64,000 nucleotides of DNA, from positions 62,001 through 126,000 of the forward strand of contig NZ_LJPW01000038.1 of the NCBI RefSeq assembly GCF_001400735.1, in the 5' to 3' direction. Under the pieces are notes generated by a model. The model was not told the origin of the DNA. It was given only the letters and a program-made list of their open reading frames with translations, and did not search any database. The stretch comes from Pseudomonas caricapapayae (lineage in GTDB: Bacteria; Pseudomonadota; Gammaproteobacteria; Pseudomonadales; Pseudomonadaceae). This document shows positions 1 through 8,745 of this stretch, piece after piece. The translations under genes were made by a program, and so were the position numbers. Each line of letters starts with the position of its first letter. Position 1 is the stretch's first letter.

Positions 1-342
1 TTCGATACTGAAGCTCATGCTCAGCTTGAGGAATTTCAGAAACCCTTCAAGCGTCGGTTCGGTAACCAGATCCTGAAACCGTGACGTGACTCGCTGATCC
101 CTGCGCTCCAGCAACGCAGCGAGCAAGGCTTCCTTGTTGGGAAAATGGTGCAGCAACCCGACGGTGGTGATGCCGGCCAGCAATGCAACCTCGCGCATTG
201 ACGCACTCGAATAGCCGTCTCTGGCGAAAACAACCGTGGCGGCATCCAGCAAGGCCTTTCTGCGCATGTCGCCCTTGGGCGCACGACGGCGTTTGGGCGC
301 GGCTGTTTCTTCGGACTCATTCCCTGATTCTTCGATGACCAT
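1..342 (-). CDS. TetR-family transcriptional regulator (partial, C-terminus outside window)
   Basis: The minus strand from the ATG at 342 gives an open frame of 114 residues running off the left edge. After a charged leader with the basic run APKRRRAPKG (about residues 15-24) comes a typical TetR DNA-binding domain: helix 1 (RRKALLDAATVVFARDGY), the recognition helix region (SASMREVALLAG), and the GLLHHFPNKEALLAALL signature near residues 70-90. The C-terminal ligand domain lies outside the window, so the inducer cannot be guessed from it. The next gene upstream on the same strand encodes a MATE exporter ending 22 bp away, so regulator and pump are probably co-transcribed and the regulator may control the pump. 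Family assignment is sure; target and ligand are inference. Confidence 0.9.
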   Translation of the reverse strand, partial: MVIEESGNESEETAAPKRRRAPKGDMRRKALLDAATVVFARDGYSSASMREVALLAGITTVGLLHHFPNKEALLAALLERRDQRVTSRFQDLVTEPTLEGFLKFLKLSMSFSIE

Positions 343-364
343 AAAAACCTGATAACGCCTTGAT

Positions 365-1726
365 TCAATGCGCCCCGATGCTCGTGACCGGAGCCCTGCT
401 GGTGAAAAACCGCTTCGCCGTCAGCGAAGCCGTGGTGATGGAGATCAGTGCGATGAGCGCATTGCCAGCAAACATGCCGGGCAACGCGCCGCTGCTGCCG
501 AACCAGTGAATGCCGGCAAATACAAAGGGCACCGTACCCGCCGTTGCCCTGAGCCAGGCAAATACCGCCACCCACCACGACCTGTTCATGGTGATGAACA
601 CGGCGATGGCGACGAAATCCAGACCAATCAACACCCAGAGTCCGCCGCCCCATACGCAAAAGGCCAGGAACACAGCGCGGGCATCGCCCCCCAACTGGTA
701 GAGATCGGCAATCATGCCGCCGCACAGCACCAGCATCAGCCAGACAGCCAGCCCGTAACAAACCACCAGTTTGCGGGTGAAGACAACCGCAGAGCGCACG
801 CGATCATCCCGGTTCGCACCGATATTCTGGCCAAGCACCGGCGCAAGCGCACCCGGCAGGGCAAAAAAAGCGCAATAGGAAAACTGCAGGACCCGGTCCA
901 GCACCGTCATGGCGGCCAAAGCGGAGGTACCGAATGCCGAAAGCGAGGCCACAAGATAAGCCAAACCGACAGGTGTGGCCAGATTTGCCGCCATTGCGGG
1001 AAGCGCAAGCCTGAAGGTGCGCCAGACGTGCAGGCGCAACAGCTTCAGATTGCGTGTGAAGACCATGCCCACGCGGCAGCGAACCCAATACACGCCGATG
1101 CAGGCTGAAACAAAGGCCGAAACGGCGAACGCAACGCCGGCCCCCTTCAGCCCCAGGTCCAGTACAAAGATGAATAACGGGTCCGCGACCGCCAGCGTGG
1201 CGGCAGCCGACAGCACAACCGCCAGCGCCCGGCGGTTATCACCGGTGGTTCTGAGCATCTGCGCCGACATCTGCATCACCGCCTGCAGCACGGTAAAGGG
1301 CAGTGTCAACCAGATGAAACTGCGTGCTGCCTCGTAAGTGGCCGCCTCGGCACCCAGCCAGTGAGTAATCGGGACCACCAGCGCCAACTGCACGGCAGCC
1401 GCCAGACCGCAGACCATAAGAACCATCAGCATCAAGCTACCCGTCAGCCGCGGTATTGACTTCGCTGCGCGATGGCCGATGCGTTCCGACAGCACTGAAG
1501 TCGCTGCGATGATCAGACCGGTTGCCAGCGCACTGTTGAAAAAAATCAGTACCTTGGCGATGCCCACCGCTGCCAGCAGCACCGGGTCACGCAGCATCGA
1601 TACGTAGACCAGTGTCAGAATGTCGACGAGGAAAATCGCGAACAGGCTCAAGGCACTGGCACTGGCGGTAAGAACAATGTGGCGCGCTACGCTGCCTTGG
1701 GTAAATCTTGCACTGGCTTGGGCCAT
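365..1726 (-). CDS. MATE-family multidrug/metabolite efflux protein
   Basis: A 453-residue integral membrane protein of usual MATE length, with about twelve hydrophobic segments spread through its length in two homologous halves. MATE proteins exchange Na+ or H+ for cationic drugs or metabolites at the inner membrane. The motif PGALAPVLGQNIGANRDDRV near residue 290 is the usual second-half MATE signature (G-Q-N-x-G-A). I chose the ATG at 1726; a TTG four codons upstream (1738) is also in frame. The downstream neighbour on the same strand, 22 bp away, is a TetR regulator, a common arrangement for regulated efflux pumps. Substrate unknown. Confidence 0.9.
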   Translation of the reverse strand: MAQASARFTQGSVARHIVLTASASALSLFAIFLVDILTLVYVSMLRDPVLLAAVGIAKVLIFFNSALATGLIIAATSVLSERIGHRAAKSIPRLTGSLMLMVLMVCGLAAAVQLALVVPITHWLGAEAATYEAARSFIWLTLPFTVLQAVMQMSAQMLRTTGDNRRALAVVLSAAATLAVADPLFIFVLDLGLKGAGVAFAVSAFVSACIGVYWVRCRVGMVFTRNLKLLRLHVWRTFRLALPAMAANLATPVGLAYLVASLSAFGTSALAAMTVLDRVLQFSYCAFFALPGALAPVLGQNIGANRDDRVRSAVVFTRKLVVCYGLAVWLMLVLCGGMIADLYQLGGDARAVFLAFCVWGGGLWVLIGLDFVAIAVFITMNRSWWVAVFAWLRATAGTVPFVFAGIHWFGSSGALPGMFAGNALIALISITTASLTAKRFFTSRAPVTSIGAH

Positions 1727-1829
1727 CAATGTTCTCAAAAGGCCTGATCAGCCTTGCATGCAAGACGTTCCCACGCATGTGCATAAGGAACGGGGAATCC
1801 TTGATCTGTGTCCCAGGCGCTGTTGCTGG

Positions 1830-2093
1830 CTACTTGCTCGCCGCGACCAGACGATTCACTTCACTGCGAACCATGTTGGCGTATTCCGGCGGGCTCATTG
1901 TGTCCAGCTCGGAGCGTACCCATTCGGACCACTTGCCCTTGCGCTTGGCGCGCTCGCCCATCAAGCGTGCAGCCTCACCCTTGGCCTTGCCAAGATTGCT
2001 CTGCCAGAGGTCGAACAGGCGGGATTTTTCGTCTTCGAGTGCGGTACGTTCGGGGAGCGGCCGATTGGCCAGATTGAAACTCATCACAGTCAC
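1830..2093 (-). CDS. Small conserved hypothetical protein (charged, helical)
   Basis: An 87-residue open frame, or 84 if it starts at the in-frame ATG at 2084 (MSFNLANRPL). It is rich in Lys, Glu and Arg and predicted mostly helical, with no signal peptide or membrane segment. The residues around 35-55 (KAKGEAARLMGERAKRKGKW) give a strongly basic amphipathic helix. It stands alone, divergent from the DUF883 gene at 2238. I do not recognise a named family. The steady codon use, lack of overlap with another plausible gene and position between annotated genes argue it is real. No function is proposed. Confidence 0.65.
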   Translation of the reverse strand: MTVMSFNLANRPLPERTALEDEKSRLFDLWQSNLGKAKGEAARLMGERAKRKGKWSEWVRSELDTMSPPEYANMVRSEVNRLVAASK

Positions 2094-2237
2094 CTACGGC
2101 TAAAAACGGCTGCATCTTACACCCCCTGGAGGCATTCCTTGCAGAGTCTTGCGTCAGGTCGCTCAAGCAATTGCAACTTTTCAGGATGCATGAGACTCCA
2201 TTGATCACTGTTGCCATCACTTGAAAGGAAGAAACCC

Positions 2238-2555
2238 ATGGCTCGTAAGACCCCTGCTCAACAAGCTGCCGATCAAATCAAGGATCAGGCATTCAGTGAC
2301 CTGCAGGCACTGATCGAAGAATCCGACAAACTGCTCAAGGAAAGTGCTGCGCTGGTTGGCGAAGAAGCGGAGACGCTGCGTGCGCAACTGAGCGTCAAGT
2401 TGAAGCAGGCACTGGACTCGATGGCTAGCGTACGCGACCGCACCAAACCGGTTGTCGAAGCGACCGAGACTTACATTGGTGGTCACCCTTGGCAGACCGT
2501 GGCTATTTCTGCGGGCTTCGGGCTGGTCGTAGGCCTGCTACTGGGCCGCCGTTGA
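2238..2555 (+). CDS. DUF883 family protein (YqjD/ElaB-like, ribosome- and membrane-associated)
   Basis: A 105-residue protein. A long charged helical region (residues 5-75, with many Glu, Lys, Ala and Gln, ending in VRDRTKPVVEATETYIGGHP) is followed by one C-terminal membrane segment (VAISAGFGLVVGLLLGRR) ending in the double Arg typical of DUF883. E. coli relatives YqjD, ElaB and YgaM are tail-anchored inner-membrane proteins that bind ribosomes in stationary phase. The start at 2238 is chosen because GGAAGAAA precedes it at good spacing; an upstream in-frame start at 2211 has no ribosome site and adds a non-conserved leader. A hairpin lies just downstream. Confidence 0.88.
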   Translation: MARKTPAQQAADQIKDQAFSDLQALIEESDKLLKESAALVGEEAETLRAQLSVKLKQALDSMASVRDRTKPVVEATETYIGGHPWQTVAISAGFGLVVGLLLGRR

Positions 2556-2573
2556 TCGACTGCCGCTAAAAAG

Positions 2574-2605
2574 GCATCGCGGGTCTTTTTACAGACTCGC
2601 GAGGC
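2574..2605. terminator. Hairpin between convergent genes
   Basis: A 13-bp imperfect stem (GCATCGCGGGTCT with AGACTCGCGAGGC, one mismatch and one G-T pair) around a loop containing TTTTT. It lies between the convergent DUF883 and SPOR genes, so it may stop transcription from either side. There is no long U-tract after the stem. Confidence 0.5.
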
Positions 2606-2650
2606 TTGATGCACTGACTCTGTAAAGATGGTGTATCCCTGAAGTCACGC

Positions 2651-3001
2651 TTACCGGGCGTGCTGCACGACCGAAGGCTCCGCAAACCGGTGAGACTTCG
2701 TGACTTTGGCTTGCAGCGCCACGCGCTGTTCCTCGGCCTGCGCCTGGCTCTCATAAGGCCCGATCAATACTTGCTGCTTACCGTCAACGTCCACGATCAC
2801 CGGCGCGTAGCTGCGTTCGAGCAACCAGGCGCTGGTATCGCTGACCGCCTCGCGCGAATTCATCTGAATGAACCATTGTGGCGTGGAGACCGGAGCAGTA
2901 ACAGCCGCATCCTGGGCTTTTTCCCTGCCGGGCGCACGCGAACTGCCTGCATCGCATCCAGCCAGCGCCAGTACCACTATTATCATTACCGTCTTGCGCA
3001 C
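2651..3001 (-). CDS. SPOR-domain lipoprotein
   Basis: A 116-residue protein with a lipoprotein signal peptide: MRKTVMIIVVLALAGC, lipobox LAGC with Cys16 as the lipidated residue. Asp17 follows the Cys, which by the E. coli +2 rule would favour inner-membrane retention. After a short Ala/Pro linker, residues about 40-110 form a SPOR-type domain (WFIQMNSREAVSDTSAWLLE, then VLIGPYESQAQAEEQRVALQ). SPOR domains bind peptidoglycan lacking stem peptides, often at the septum. It is smaller than FtsN or DamX, a single domain on a lipid anchor. It is transcribed toward the DUF883 gene with a hairpin between them. Confidence 0.85.
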   Translation of the reverse strand: MRKTVMIIVVLALAGCDAGSSRAPGREKAQDAAVTAPVSTPQWFIQMNSREAVSDTSAWLLERSYAPVIVDVDGKQQVLIGPYESQAQAEEQRVALQAKVTKSHRFAEPSVVQHAR

Positions 3002-3269
3002 GTAGGTTTGCTCCTCGTCTGAAGTGGCGCGAGTCTATCATTCCCCCGAGGTCCGTTGACGGAGTGTGTCGAGGTGTCGCATGCCTGCTCAAATGCCCTG
3101 AAGCGCTGGCCACACAGGGTTTTCGCAACAATCAGTTATATTTTCTCGCCATCACTGGTCATGTAATCGGATATTTCTTCGCACATTAACGTGACATGAA
3201 GTGTCAAACGCCTGCGACCATGTTGATCGGTGGCTTGCCGCCATCGGTGCATTAGAACAGGAGTTCATC

Positions 3270-4340
3270 ATGTGCGACGACCGAAACCCACTACATTGCT
3301 TCATTCCGCCTTACATGCTCGAGCGTATGGCGCAATCTCCAAAGACCCTGGTCAGCACCCGGGCCATCGCCAACCTGACGAGCAGTTCCGCGTTCCTCGC
3401 GTCTCGTCTGTCCGCTCGAAGCATGCCGTCCATGCACGCAATCAAATCGCCCGACGGCCGAAAGCACCGAATGATCCACGATGCCAAAGGTACTGACGAC
3501 CTTCCAGGCGCTGTCGCTCGCAAAGAGGGTCAGGCGCCGACTGGCGACGAGGCAACCGATGAAGCCTACGATGGTTCTGGCGATGTCTACGACTTCTACG
3601 CAGAGCTGTTCGAGCGCAATTCGCTGGACGACAGCGGTATGTCGCTGGTATCGACCGTGCATGTTGCCGAGGTGGACTTCAATGGTGACCATGTGCCGCT
3701 GAGCAATGCGTATTGGAATGGCAGCCAGATGGCCTACGGTGACGGTGATGACCTGGTCTTCAAGCGCTTCACCGGCAGCCTTGAAGTAATAGGCCATGAA
3801 CTGACGCACGGCGTACAGAGCTTCACCTCCAATCTGGATTACCGAGGACAGTCGGGAGCTTTGAACGAGCATTTCGCCGATGTCTTCGGCATGCTGGTTC
3901 GTCAATGGAAACAAGGCACCAGCGCCGCCGAGTCGGACTGGGTGGTGGGTAAGGAATTGCTGGTGCCTGCGCCGACGCGACGCGGAATTCGCGATATGGA
4001 AAAACCCGGCACCGCCTATTCCAACGACCCTGACCTGGGCGACGACCCGCAACCGGCAACGATGGCCGACCTGTACACCGGTGCCAAGGATCGCGGCGGC
4101 GTACATATCAACTCGGGCATTCCCAACCGGGCATTCGTGCTGGCCGCCAAGGCGCTCGGCGGAAATGCCTGGGAAGTGGCGGGCAGAATCTGGTATGAAA
4201 CGATGCTGGAGCTGGCCTCTGACAGCCAATTCGTCGATTGCGCCAGAGCCAGCATAAAAATCGCTTCGGACCCGCGCTTCGGCCCCAAAGCCAAAAAAGC
4301 CGTGCAGGCAGCCTGGAAAGAAGTCGGGGTCAAGGTGTAG
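3270..4340 (+). CDS. M4 metallopeptidase, protealysin-type (thermolysin family)
   Basis: A 356-residue zinc protease. The zinc motif HELTH is at residues 176-180 and the third ligand is Glu200 in GALNEHFADVFG. The active-site region HINSGIPNRAF lies further on. The N-terminus has no signal peptide but begins CDDRNPLHCFIPPYMLERMA, which is the short protealysin-type propeptide with its PPYxLxxL element, rather than the long FTP/PepSY propeptide of secreted thermolysins. Family members in Serratia and Pectobacterium act inside or outside the cell and have been linked to invasion of host cells. The start at 3270 follows AGGAG; a GTG at 3201 would add a leader without the conserved pattern. The next gene encodes a probable emfourin inhibitor 31 bp downstream, so the pair forms an operon. 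Confidence 0.93.
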   Translation: MCDDRNPLHCFIPPYMLERMAQSPKTLVSTRAIANLTSSSAFLASRLSARSMPSMHAIKSPDGRKHRMIHDAKGTDDLPGAVARKEGQAPTGDEATDEAYDGSGDVYDFYAELFERNSLDDSGMSLVSTVHVAEVDFNGDHVPLSNAYWNGSQMAYGDGDDLVFKRFTGSLEVIGHELTHGVQSFTSNLDYRGQSGALNEHFADVFGMLVRQWKQGTSAAESDWVVGKELLVPAPTRRGIRDMEKPGTAYSNDPDLGDDPQPATMADLYTGAKDRGGVHINSGIPNRAFVLAAKALGGNAWEVAGRIWYETMLELASDSQFVDCARASIKIASDPRFGPKAKKAVQAAWKEVGVKV

Positions 4341-4371
4341 CCGAGGCGTAACCACCACAAAGGTGCTTGAA

Positions 4372-4671
4372 ATGAAGGTCTGTCTAGTGCAATCCGGCGG
4401 TTTTGCGGGCGCTGTCAAACGCTGTGAAGTCGATACGGCAACCCTTGAACAGCCGGAAGCAGAGCAATTGCAGCGGCTGGTAAGTGATAGCGGCCTGAAC
4501 CAGTCCGCCAGCGCGTTTAATGAAGACGCGCGGGATCTGAATCAATACGAGATCACCATCGAGGATGAGGCCAGGGAAATCTGCCTGACGTTCGACGAAC
4601 ATAACGTACCAGCGTCCGCCCGCCAGTTGCTCGGGTTTCTCAAGCAGCGCGTGAAGCCCGGCAAGCTCTGA
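4372..4671 (+). CDS. Emfourin-like inhibitor of the adjacent M4 protease
   Basis: A 99-residue small acidic protein starting MKVCLVQSGGFAGAVKRCEV, with a second half ending DEHNVPASARQLLGFLKQR. Size, the N-terminal strand with the SGGFAG turn and position directly behind a protealysin-type protease match emfourin, described in Serratia proteamaculans as a slow tight-binding inhibitor of protealysin encoded in the same operon. The start at 4372 follows AAGGTG. No signal peptide is visible, so protease and inhibitor would first meet in the cytoplasm, where the inhibitor would protect the cell. Assignment rests on context plus recognition of the N-terminal motif. Confidence 0.82.
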   Translation: MKVCLVQSGGFAGAVKRCEVDTATLEQPEAEQLQRLVSDSGLNQSASAFNEDARDLNQYEITIEDEAREICLTFDEHNVPASARQLLGFLKQRVKPGKL

Positions 4672-4922
4672 GACAGGCCTGCCCGAACAACCTGGAGGCG
4701 CCGATACCTTTTAACGGCCTGTTGAAGGCATCGGTGCCGACAAATTCGCCCTCATGGTTTCCGCATGGAATAATGGCTCTATGACATGTGAACCACCCAC
4801 TGCCGGTGCGGTCAATGATTTGTACCGGTATGTTGCGTGGCCAGTACAAAAAAAACGCTTCACATTGCCGTTAACGAGGTATCTTTTCGTGCTTCGCGTT
4901 CTCACCCCTTACCTCTGCATCA

Positions 4923-5561
4923 ATGGCGTCGATGAGCACTGTGCATCCAACTGAAGACTCTCCTGGCCTGATCATCTGCGAGCATTGCGACTCGCTGTAC
5001 GAAGCGCAACCGCTAAAGCCCGGTGAAGCAGCATTCTGTCTTCGTTGCGAGGCGCTGCTGGGTCGCGGCCACCGAATGACCATCGAGCAATTACTGGCGC
5101 TGACCATCGCCGCAGCCATGCTCTTTATATTCGCCAATATTTTCCCCGTGATCAGCATCAGCATGAAGGGGCTGACCAACGAGGTCACGCTCTGGCAATC
5201 GGTTGAAGCGCTGGCTCAGGGACGGATCACAATCATTGCGCTGGTCGCCGGTCTGTCGATCATCTTTGCACCTCTCCTGCAGATCGCCCTGCTCTTCTGG
5301 GTGCTGGTGCACGCGCACAGGGGCATCATCGCGCCCGGCTTCAGAACCTGCATGCGCGCCCTGGAACACCTGCGGCCCTGGAGCATGCTCGAAGTGTGCA
5401 TGCTCGGCATTCTGGTGGCGATCATCAAGCTGTCCGGCATGCTCGATGTACATCCCGGTGTAGGGCTCTGGGCGATGGCCATGTTGATGGTGCTGATTCT
5501 GCTGATAGCCAACAAGGACATCCGCCGGTTGTGGGATGAACTGAGAGTACAGCCGCAATGA
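4923..5561 (+). CDS. pqiA: PqiA-family inner-membrane protein, first half-size copy
   Basis: A 212-residue protein with an N-terminal zinc ribbon (CEHCDSLY then FCLRCEALL, two CxxC pairs about 20 residues apart) followed by four hydrophobic segments (about residues 57-80, 100-130, 150-170 and 180-200). This is one PqiA domain. E. coli PqiA carries two such domains in one chain of about 417 residues; here the second domain is the next gene, whose ATG overlaps this stop. PqiA works with PqiB and PqiC, which form a tunnel-like bridge carrying lipids between inner and outer membranes. An alternative start lies at 4932; neither has a strong ribosome site. Confidence 0.9.
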   Translation: MASMSTVHPTEDSPGLIICEHCDSLYEAQPLKPGEAAFCLRCEALLGRGHRMTIEQLLALTIAAAMLFIFANIFPVISISMKGLTNEVTLWQSVEALAQGRITIIALVAGLSIIFAPLLQIALLFWVLVHAHRGIIAPGFRTCMRALEHLRPWSMLEVCMLGILVAIIKLSGMLDVHPGVGLWAMAMLMVLILLIANKDIRRLWDELRVQPQ

Positions 5562-6172
5562 ACGGCATCCCTTTCGCCCACGAACACAAGCTCTGTCTGT
5601 GCCATACCTGTGGTTATGCCTGCCAGGAGGGCACCGCTCATTGCCCGCGCTGTGATTCACCGGTGCACAGGCGCAAGCCCAACAGTATCAGCCGCACCTG
5701 GGCGTATCTGATCGCCGCACTGATTTTCTACATTCCAGCCAATGTGCTGCCGGTGATGTACACCAACCTGCTGGGCAACCGCAGCGAAAGCACCATCATG
5801 AGTGGTGTACTGGAGTTCTTCGAAAGCGGTTCCTGGGACATTGCCATCCTGATTTTCGTCGCCAGCGTTCTGGTGCCCTGTATCAAGTTCCTGGTACTGG
5901 GCATGCTGCTGATCACCTGTCAGCGCCGCAGCACCTGGGCGATGCGCGAGCGCGCACGTCTTTACCGCTTCATCGAACTGATCGGCTACTGGTCGATGCT
6001 CGATGTGCTGGTTGTGGCGCTGGTGGCGTCTCTGGTTCAGTTTCGCGAGCTCAGCACCATCGAGCCGCGGATCGGTATTCTGTTTTTTGGCTTGGTAGTG
6101 GTGATGACGATGTTCGCCGCCATGAGTTTCGATCCCCGGCTTATCTGGGACGCAGAGGTTGAAGATGTCTGA
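5558..6172 (+). CDS. pqiA: PqiA-family inner-membrane protein, second half-size copy
   Basis: A 204-residue protein repeating the layout of its upstream neighbour: N-terminal zinc ribbon (CHTCGYACQEGTAHCPRC) then four membrane segments (about residues 48-70, 95-125, 140-165 and 175-190). The start overlaps the previous stop by 4 bp (ATGA), and its own end overlaps the next gene, indicating translational coupling. The pair is probably the split equivalent of the two-domain E. coli PqiA. The role in lipid transport with PqiB/PqiC is inferred from the family. Confidence 0.9.
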   Translation: MNGIPFAHEHKLCLCHTCGYACQEGTAHCPRCDSPVHRRKPNSISRTWAYLIAALIFYIPANVLPVMYTNLLGNRSESTIMSGVLEFFESGSWDIAILIFVASVLVPCIKFLVLGMLLITCQRRSTWAMRERARLYRFIELIGYWSMLDVLVVALVASLVQFRELSTIEPRIGILFFGLVVVMTMFAAMSFDPRLIWDAEVEDV

Positions 6173-7844
6173 CAGTACCCTCCCCCCACCTGCTTCAGTG
6201 CCACGCCCTGAAGTCAAACGTCGTCGCCTGCGCGTCTCGCTGATCTGGCTGGTGCCGATCATTGCAGCGGTCATCGGTGTTTCCATGGCCTTGCATGACT
6301 GGATGAACATCGGCCCGAAAATCACCGTGAGTTTCCTGACCGCAGAAGGCCTTGAAGCCAACAAGACGCAGGTCAAATACAAAAACGTGATCATCGGCAT
6401 GGTCACGGATATCACCCTCAGTGAAGACCGTACGCATGTCCTGGCCAGCATCGATCTGAACACCAGCGCCACGCCGTTCACGAGAATCGACAGTCAGTTC
6501 TGGGTCGTGCGACCGCGGATTGGCGCGCACGGCGTATCGGGCGTAGACACTCTGCTGTCAGGTGCTTTCATCGGTGCCGACGCTGGCAGTTCCGAGGAGA
6601 CCAAAACCAGCTTCACCGGTCTGGAAACGCCGCCCCCCGTCACGTTCGGTGAAAAAGGCAAGCGCTTCAAGCTGCATACCGATGATCTGGGCTCGCTGGA
6701 TATTGGCTCGCCTATCTACTACCGACGCATTCAGGTCGGTCAGGTGGTTGGCTACGAGCTTTCCAAGGACGGTCGCGGGGTCGACATTCAGATCTTCATC
6801 AATGCGCCGAACGATCAATACATCACGACCGACACACGCTTCTGGAACGCCAGCGGTGTGGACATCACGGTCGGCGCGTCGGGAGTGAAGGTCAATACCC
6901 AGTCCCTGACCTCGATCATCTCCGGCGGCATCGCTTTCCGCGAACCCAACTGGAGCCCTGATGCGAAACTGGCCGACGAGAACGCCGAATTCAAGATATT
7001 CGATGACCAGACCACAGCGATGGCACCTCCCGATGGCGAGCCACGCTACATTCGCATGCGTTTCAATCAATCGCTTCGCGGCCTGACCGTAAATGCTGCG
7101 GTGGACTTTCTGGGCGTCAATATCGGCAAGGTCGTGTCGGTTGACCTGGACTACGATCCGGCTACCAAGACTTTCCCCGGCATCGTTGGCGCGGTGATCT
7201 ATCCCAAGCGTCTGGGAGCCGCCGAGACCAAACTCAAGGAGCTCGGGGGTACAGGTGATGACGAGGAGCAGTCTGCCAGGGTATTGGGCGCATTTGTTGC
7301 GAACGGACTTCGGGCCCAGGTACGCAACGGCAATCTGCTGACCGGGCAGTTGTACATCGCCATGGAGTTCGATCCGAAGGCACCTAAAGTAGCATTCAAC
7401 GCCAAGGCTCGGCCGCTGGAAATTCCGACAGTGCCCGGCAGCTTCGACAAGCTGCAAGAACAACTGCAGGCGTTTGTCGAGAAGCTCAGCAAGTTGCCAA
7501 TCGACCAACTGGCCGGCAACCTCAACGGTACGCTGAGCGAGCTGCAGAAAACCCTCAAACAGGTCAACAGCAGCGTCCTGCCGCAGATGCGTGGCACCTT
7601 GCAACAGGCCGAGAAAACCCTGGGCACTGCCAACGACTCGTTCGCTGAAGATTCACCTGCGCGTCAACAGCTGGGTCAGGCACTGGATGAAGTACAACGT
7701 ACCGCGCGTTCGGTCAGGGTACTGACTGACTTCCTCAGCCGTCATCCTGAATCGCTGATTCGCGGCCGCACGGGCGATGCTGCTCCACGCTCGTTCAACG
7801 CCCCGTCCTCATCCCGAGCCATCGATCTGGAGCCAAAACAATGA
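6165..7844 (+). CDS. pqiB: PqiB-type MCE protein, lipid-transport bridge
   Basis: A 559-residue protein (E. coli PqiB is 546). After a short proline-rich cytoplasmic tail comes one membrane anchor (LIWLVPIIAAVIGVSMALHD, about residues 23-42), then three MCE domains: near 45-150 (begins GPKITVSFLTAEGLEANKTQ), 160-270 (GKRFKLHTDDLGSLDIGSPI) and 290-410 (RMRFNQSLRGLTVNAAVDFL). A C-terminal stretch of about 430-530 is coiled-coil helix (LQEQLQAFVEKLSKLP and so on), which in PqiB builds a long needle across the periplasm. The ATG at 6165 is preceded by GCAGAGG; a TTG at 6159 is two codons upstream. It overlaps the genes on both sides. Confidence 0.93.
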   Translation: MSDSTLPPPASVPRPEVKRRRLRVSLIWLVPIIAAVIGVSMALHDWMNIGPKITVSFLTAEGLEANKTQVKYKNVIIGMVTDITLSEDRTHVLASIDLNTSATPFTRIDSQFWVVRPRIGAHGVSGVDTLLSGAFIGADAGSSEETKTSFTGLETPPPVTFGEKGKRFKLHTDDLGSLDIGSPIYYRRIQVGQVVGYELSKDGRGVDIQIFINAPNDQYITTDTRFWNASGVDITVGASGVKVNTQSLTSIISGGIAFREPNWSPDAKLADENAEFKIFDDQTTAMAPPDGEPRYIRMRFNQSLRGLTVNAAVDFLGVNIGKVVSVDLDYDPATKTFPGIVGAVIYPKRLGAAETKLKELGGTGDDEEQSARVLGAFVANGLRAQVRNGNLLTGQLYIAMEFDPKAPKVAFNAKARPLEIPTVPGSFDKLQEQLQAFVEKLSKLPIDQLAGNLNGTLSELQKTLKQVNSSVLPQMRGTLQQAEKTLGTANDSFAEDSPARQQLGQALDEVQRTARSVRVLTDFLSRHPESLIRGRTGDAAPRSFNAPSSSRAIDLEPKQ

Positions 7845-8464
7845 CCTTGCGCCTGAAACTGGTGGTACTCGCCGCAGCACTGGGCCTGGGTGCCTGCACA
7901 TCGACGCAGACCCACTATTACACCCTGATCGCGCCGATGGCCGCGACCAGTCCTGCAGCGGCCAGCCCCATGCCGTTCCAGTTCGAGATGCTGCCGGTCA
8001 TCATGCCGGTGCAGGTCGATCAGCCGCCGCTGGTGGTTCGTCAGGGTAACGGCAGCCTGGCGATCCTGGACACCGAGCGCTGGGGATCACCGCTGGGTGA
8101 CGAGTTTCACGATGCGCTGACCCCGCAACTTGAACGTCGTTTCGGCAGCCGCGACATGGCCGGCCTGCCGAAAAACAGCGATCAACCCGTGTTGTCGATC
8201 CGTACGGATGTGCGGCGCTTCGAGTCGATGCCTGGCAATTACGCGCTGATTGACGTGGTATGGACACTGGGTCTTCGCGATGCAGGTGCCACCGCTGGCA
8301 GCAAGCGACAGAGCCTGACGTGCAGCAGTGTGATCCGCGAGCAGGCGGGTGAAGGCATGGAAAACCTGATTATTGCCCACCAGAAAGCCGTGTCCCGGTT
8401 AGCTGACAAGATCGCCGCCACCGCCGCGAGCTGGACAGCCCGGACAGCTTCTCGCTGCCTGTAA
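7841..8464 (+). CDS. pqiC: PqiC-type outer-membrane lipoprotein
   Basis: A 207-residue lipoprotein: signal peptide MTLRLKLVVLAAALGLGAC with Cys19 lipidated, followed by THYYTLIAPM, the usual start of the ABC-transport auxiliary lipoprotein (PqiC, formerly DUF330) domain. The middle section (NGSLAILDTERWGSPLGDEF) is the family's most conserved part. It shares 4 bp with the pqiB stop. In E. coli PqiC forms a ring at the outer membrane that receives the PqiB needle. The last gene of the operon, followed by a perfect hairpin. Confidence 0.92.
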   Translation: MTLRLKLVVLAAALGLGACTSTQTHYYTLIAPMAATSPAAASPMPFQFEMLPVIMPVQVDQPPLVVRQGNGSLAILDTERWGSPLGDEFHDALTPQLERRFGSRDMAGLPKNSDQPVLSIRTDVRRFESMPGNYALIDVVWTLGLRDAGATAGSKRQSLTCSSVIREQAGEGMENLIIAHQKAVSRLADKIAATAASWTARTASRCL

Positions 8465-8471
8465 GACGATC

Positions 8472-8495
8472 GGGAGGTCTGCGAAAAGACCTCCC
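8472..8495 (+). terminator. Hairpin after the pqi operon
   Basis: Perfect 9-bp stem GGGAGGTCT/AGACCTCCC with loop GCGAAA, 7 bp after the pqiC stop codon. No U-tract follows, so it may work as a terminator with other factors or as an mRNA end stabiliser. Confidence 0.55.
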
Positions 8496-8559
8496 TGTCA
8501 CAGCTGAAATCCCTCTCACGAAGCGCTGCTCGAAATCGTTCAATTCAGTACAAAAATGT

Positions 8560-8574
8560 ATCACCCTGTGTGAT
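8560..8574. promoter_or_regulatory. Inverted repeat upstream of the XRE regulator
   Basis: ATCAC-CCTGT-GTGAT, a 5-bp inverted repeat about 170 bp before the XRE regulator start. XRE proteins often bind short palindromes near their own promoters, so this is a possible operator; short enough to be chance. Confidence 0.25.
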
Positions 8575-8745
8575 TCATACGTACACTCTTCCGCCTGTCT
8601 GGCACGTTAGTACCTGATCGCCCTGAATACGCAACGTCTCGGGCACGCGGGAGGGTCTTACCGGCGAATGCCAGAAACGCTTGTTAACCCTGATTGTTGC
8701 GACAAGCCCCAAGCTTTTCGTGGACAGCCTATCGAGGACAAACGG

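Noticed and set aside
36..761. 241-codon minus-strand frame
   Set aside because: Overlaps the TetR and MATE genes in another phase; those two genes have clear family motifs.
3291..4418. 375-codon minus-strand frame across the M4 protease
   Set aside because: Shadow of the protease gene; the plus strand has a complete active site and a known family.
6558..7604. 348-codon minus-strand frame inside pqiB
   Set aside because: Shadow of pqiB, which has a full set of MCE domains and operon overlaps.
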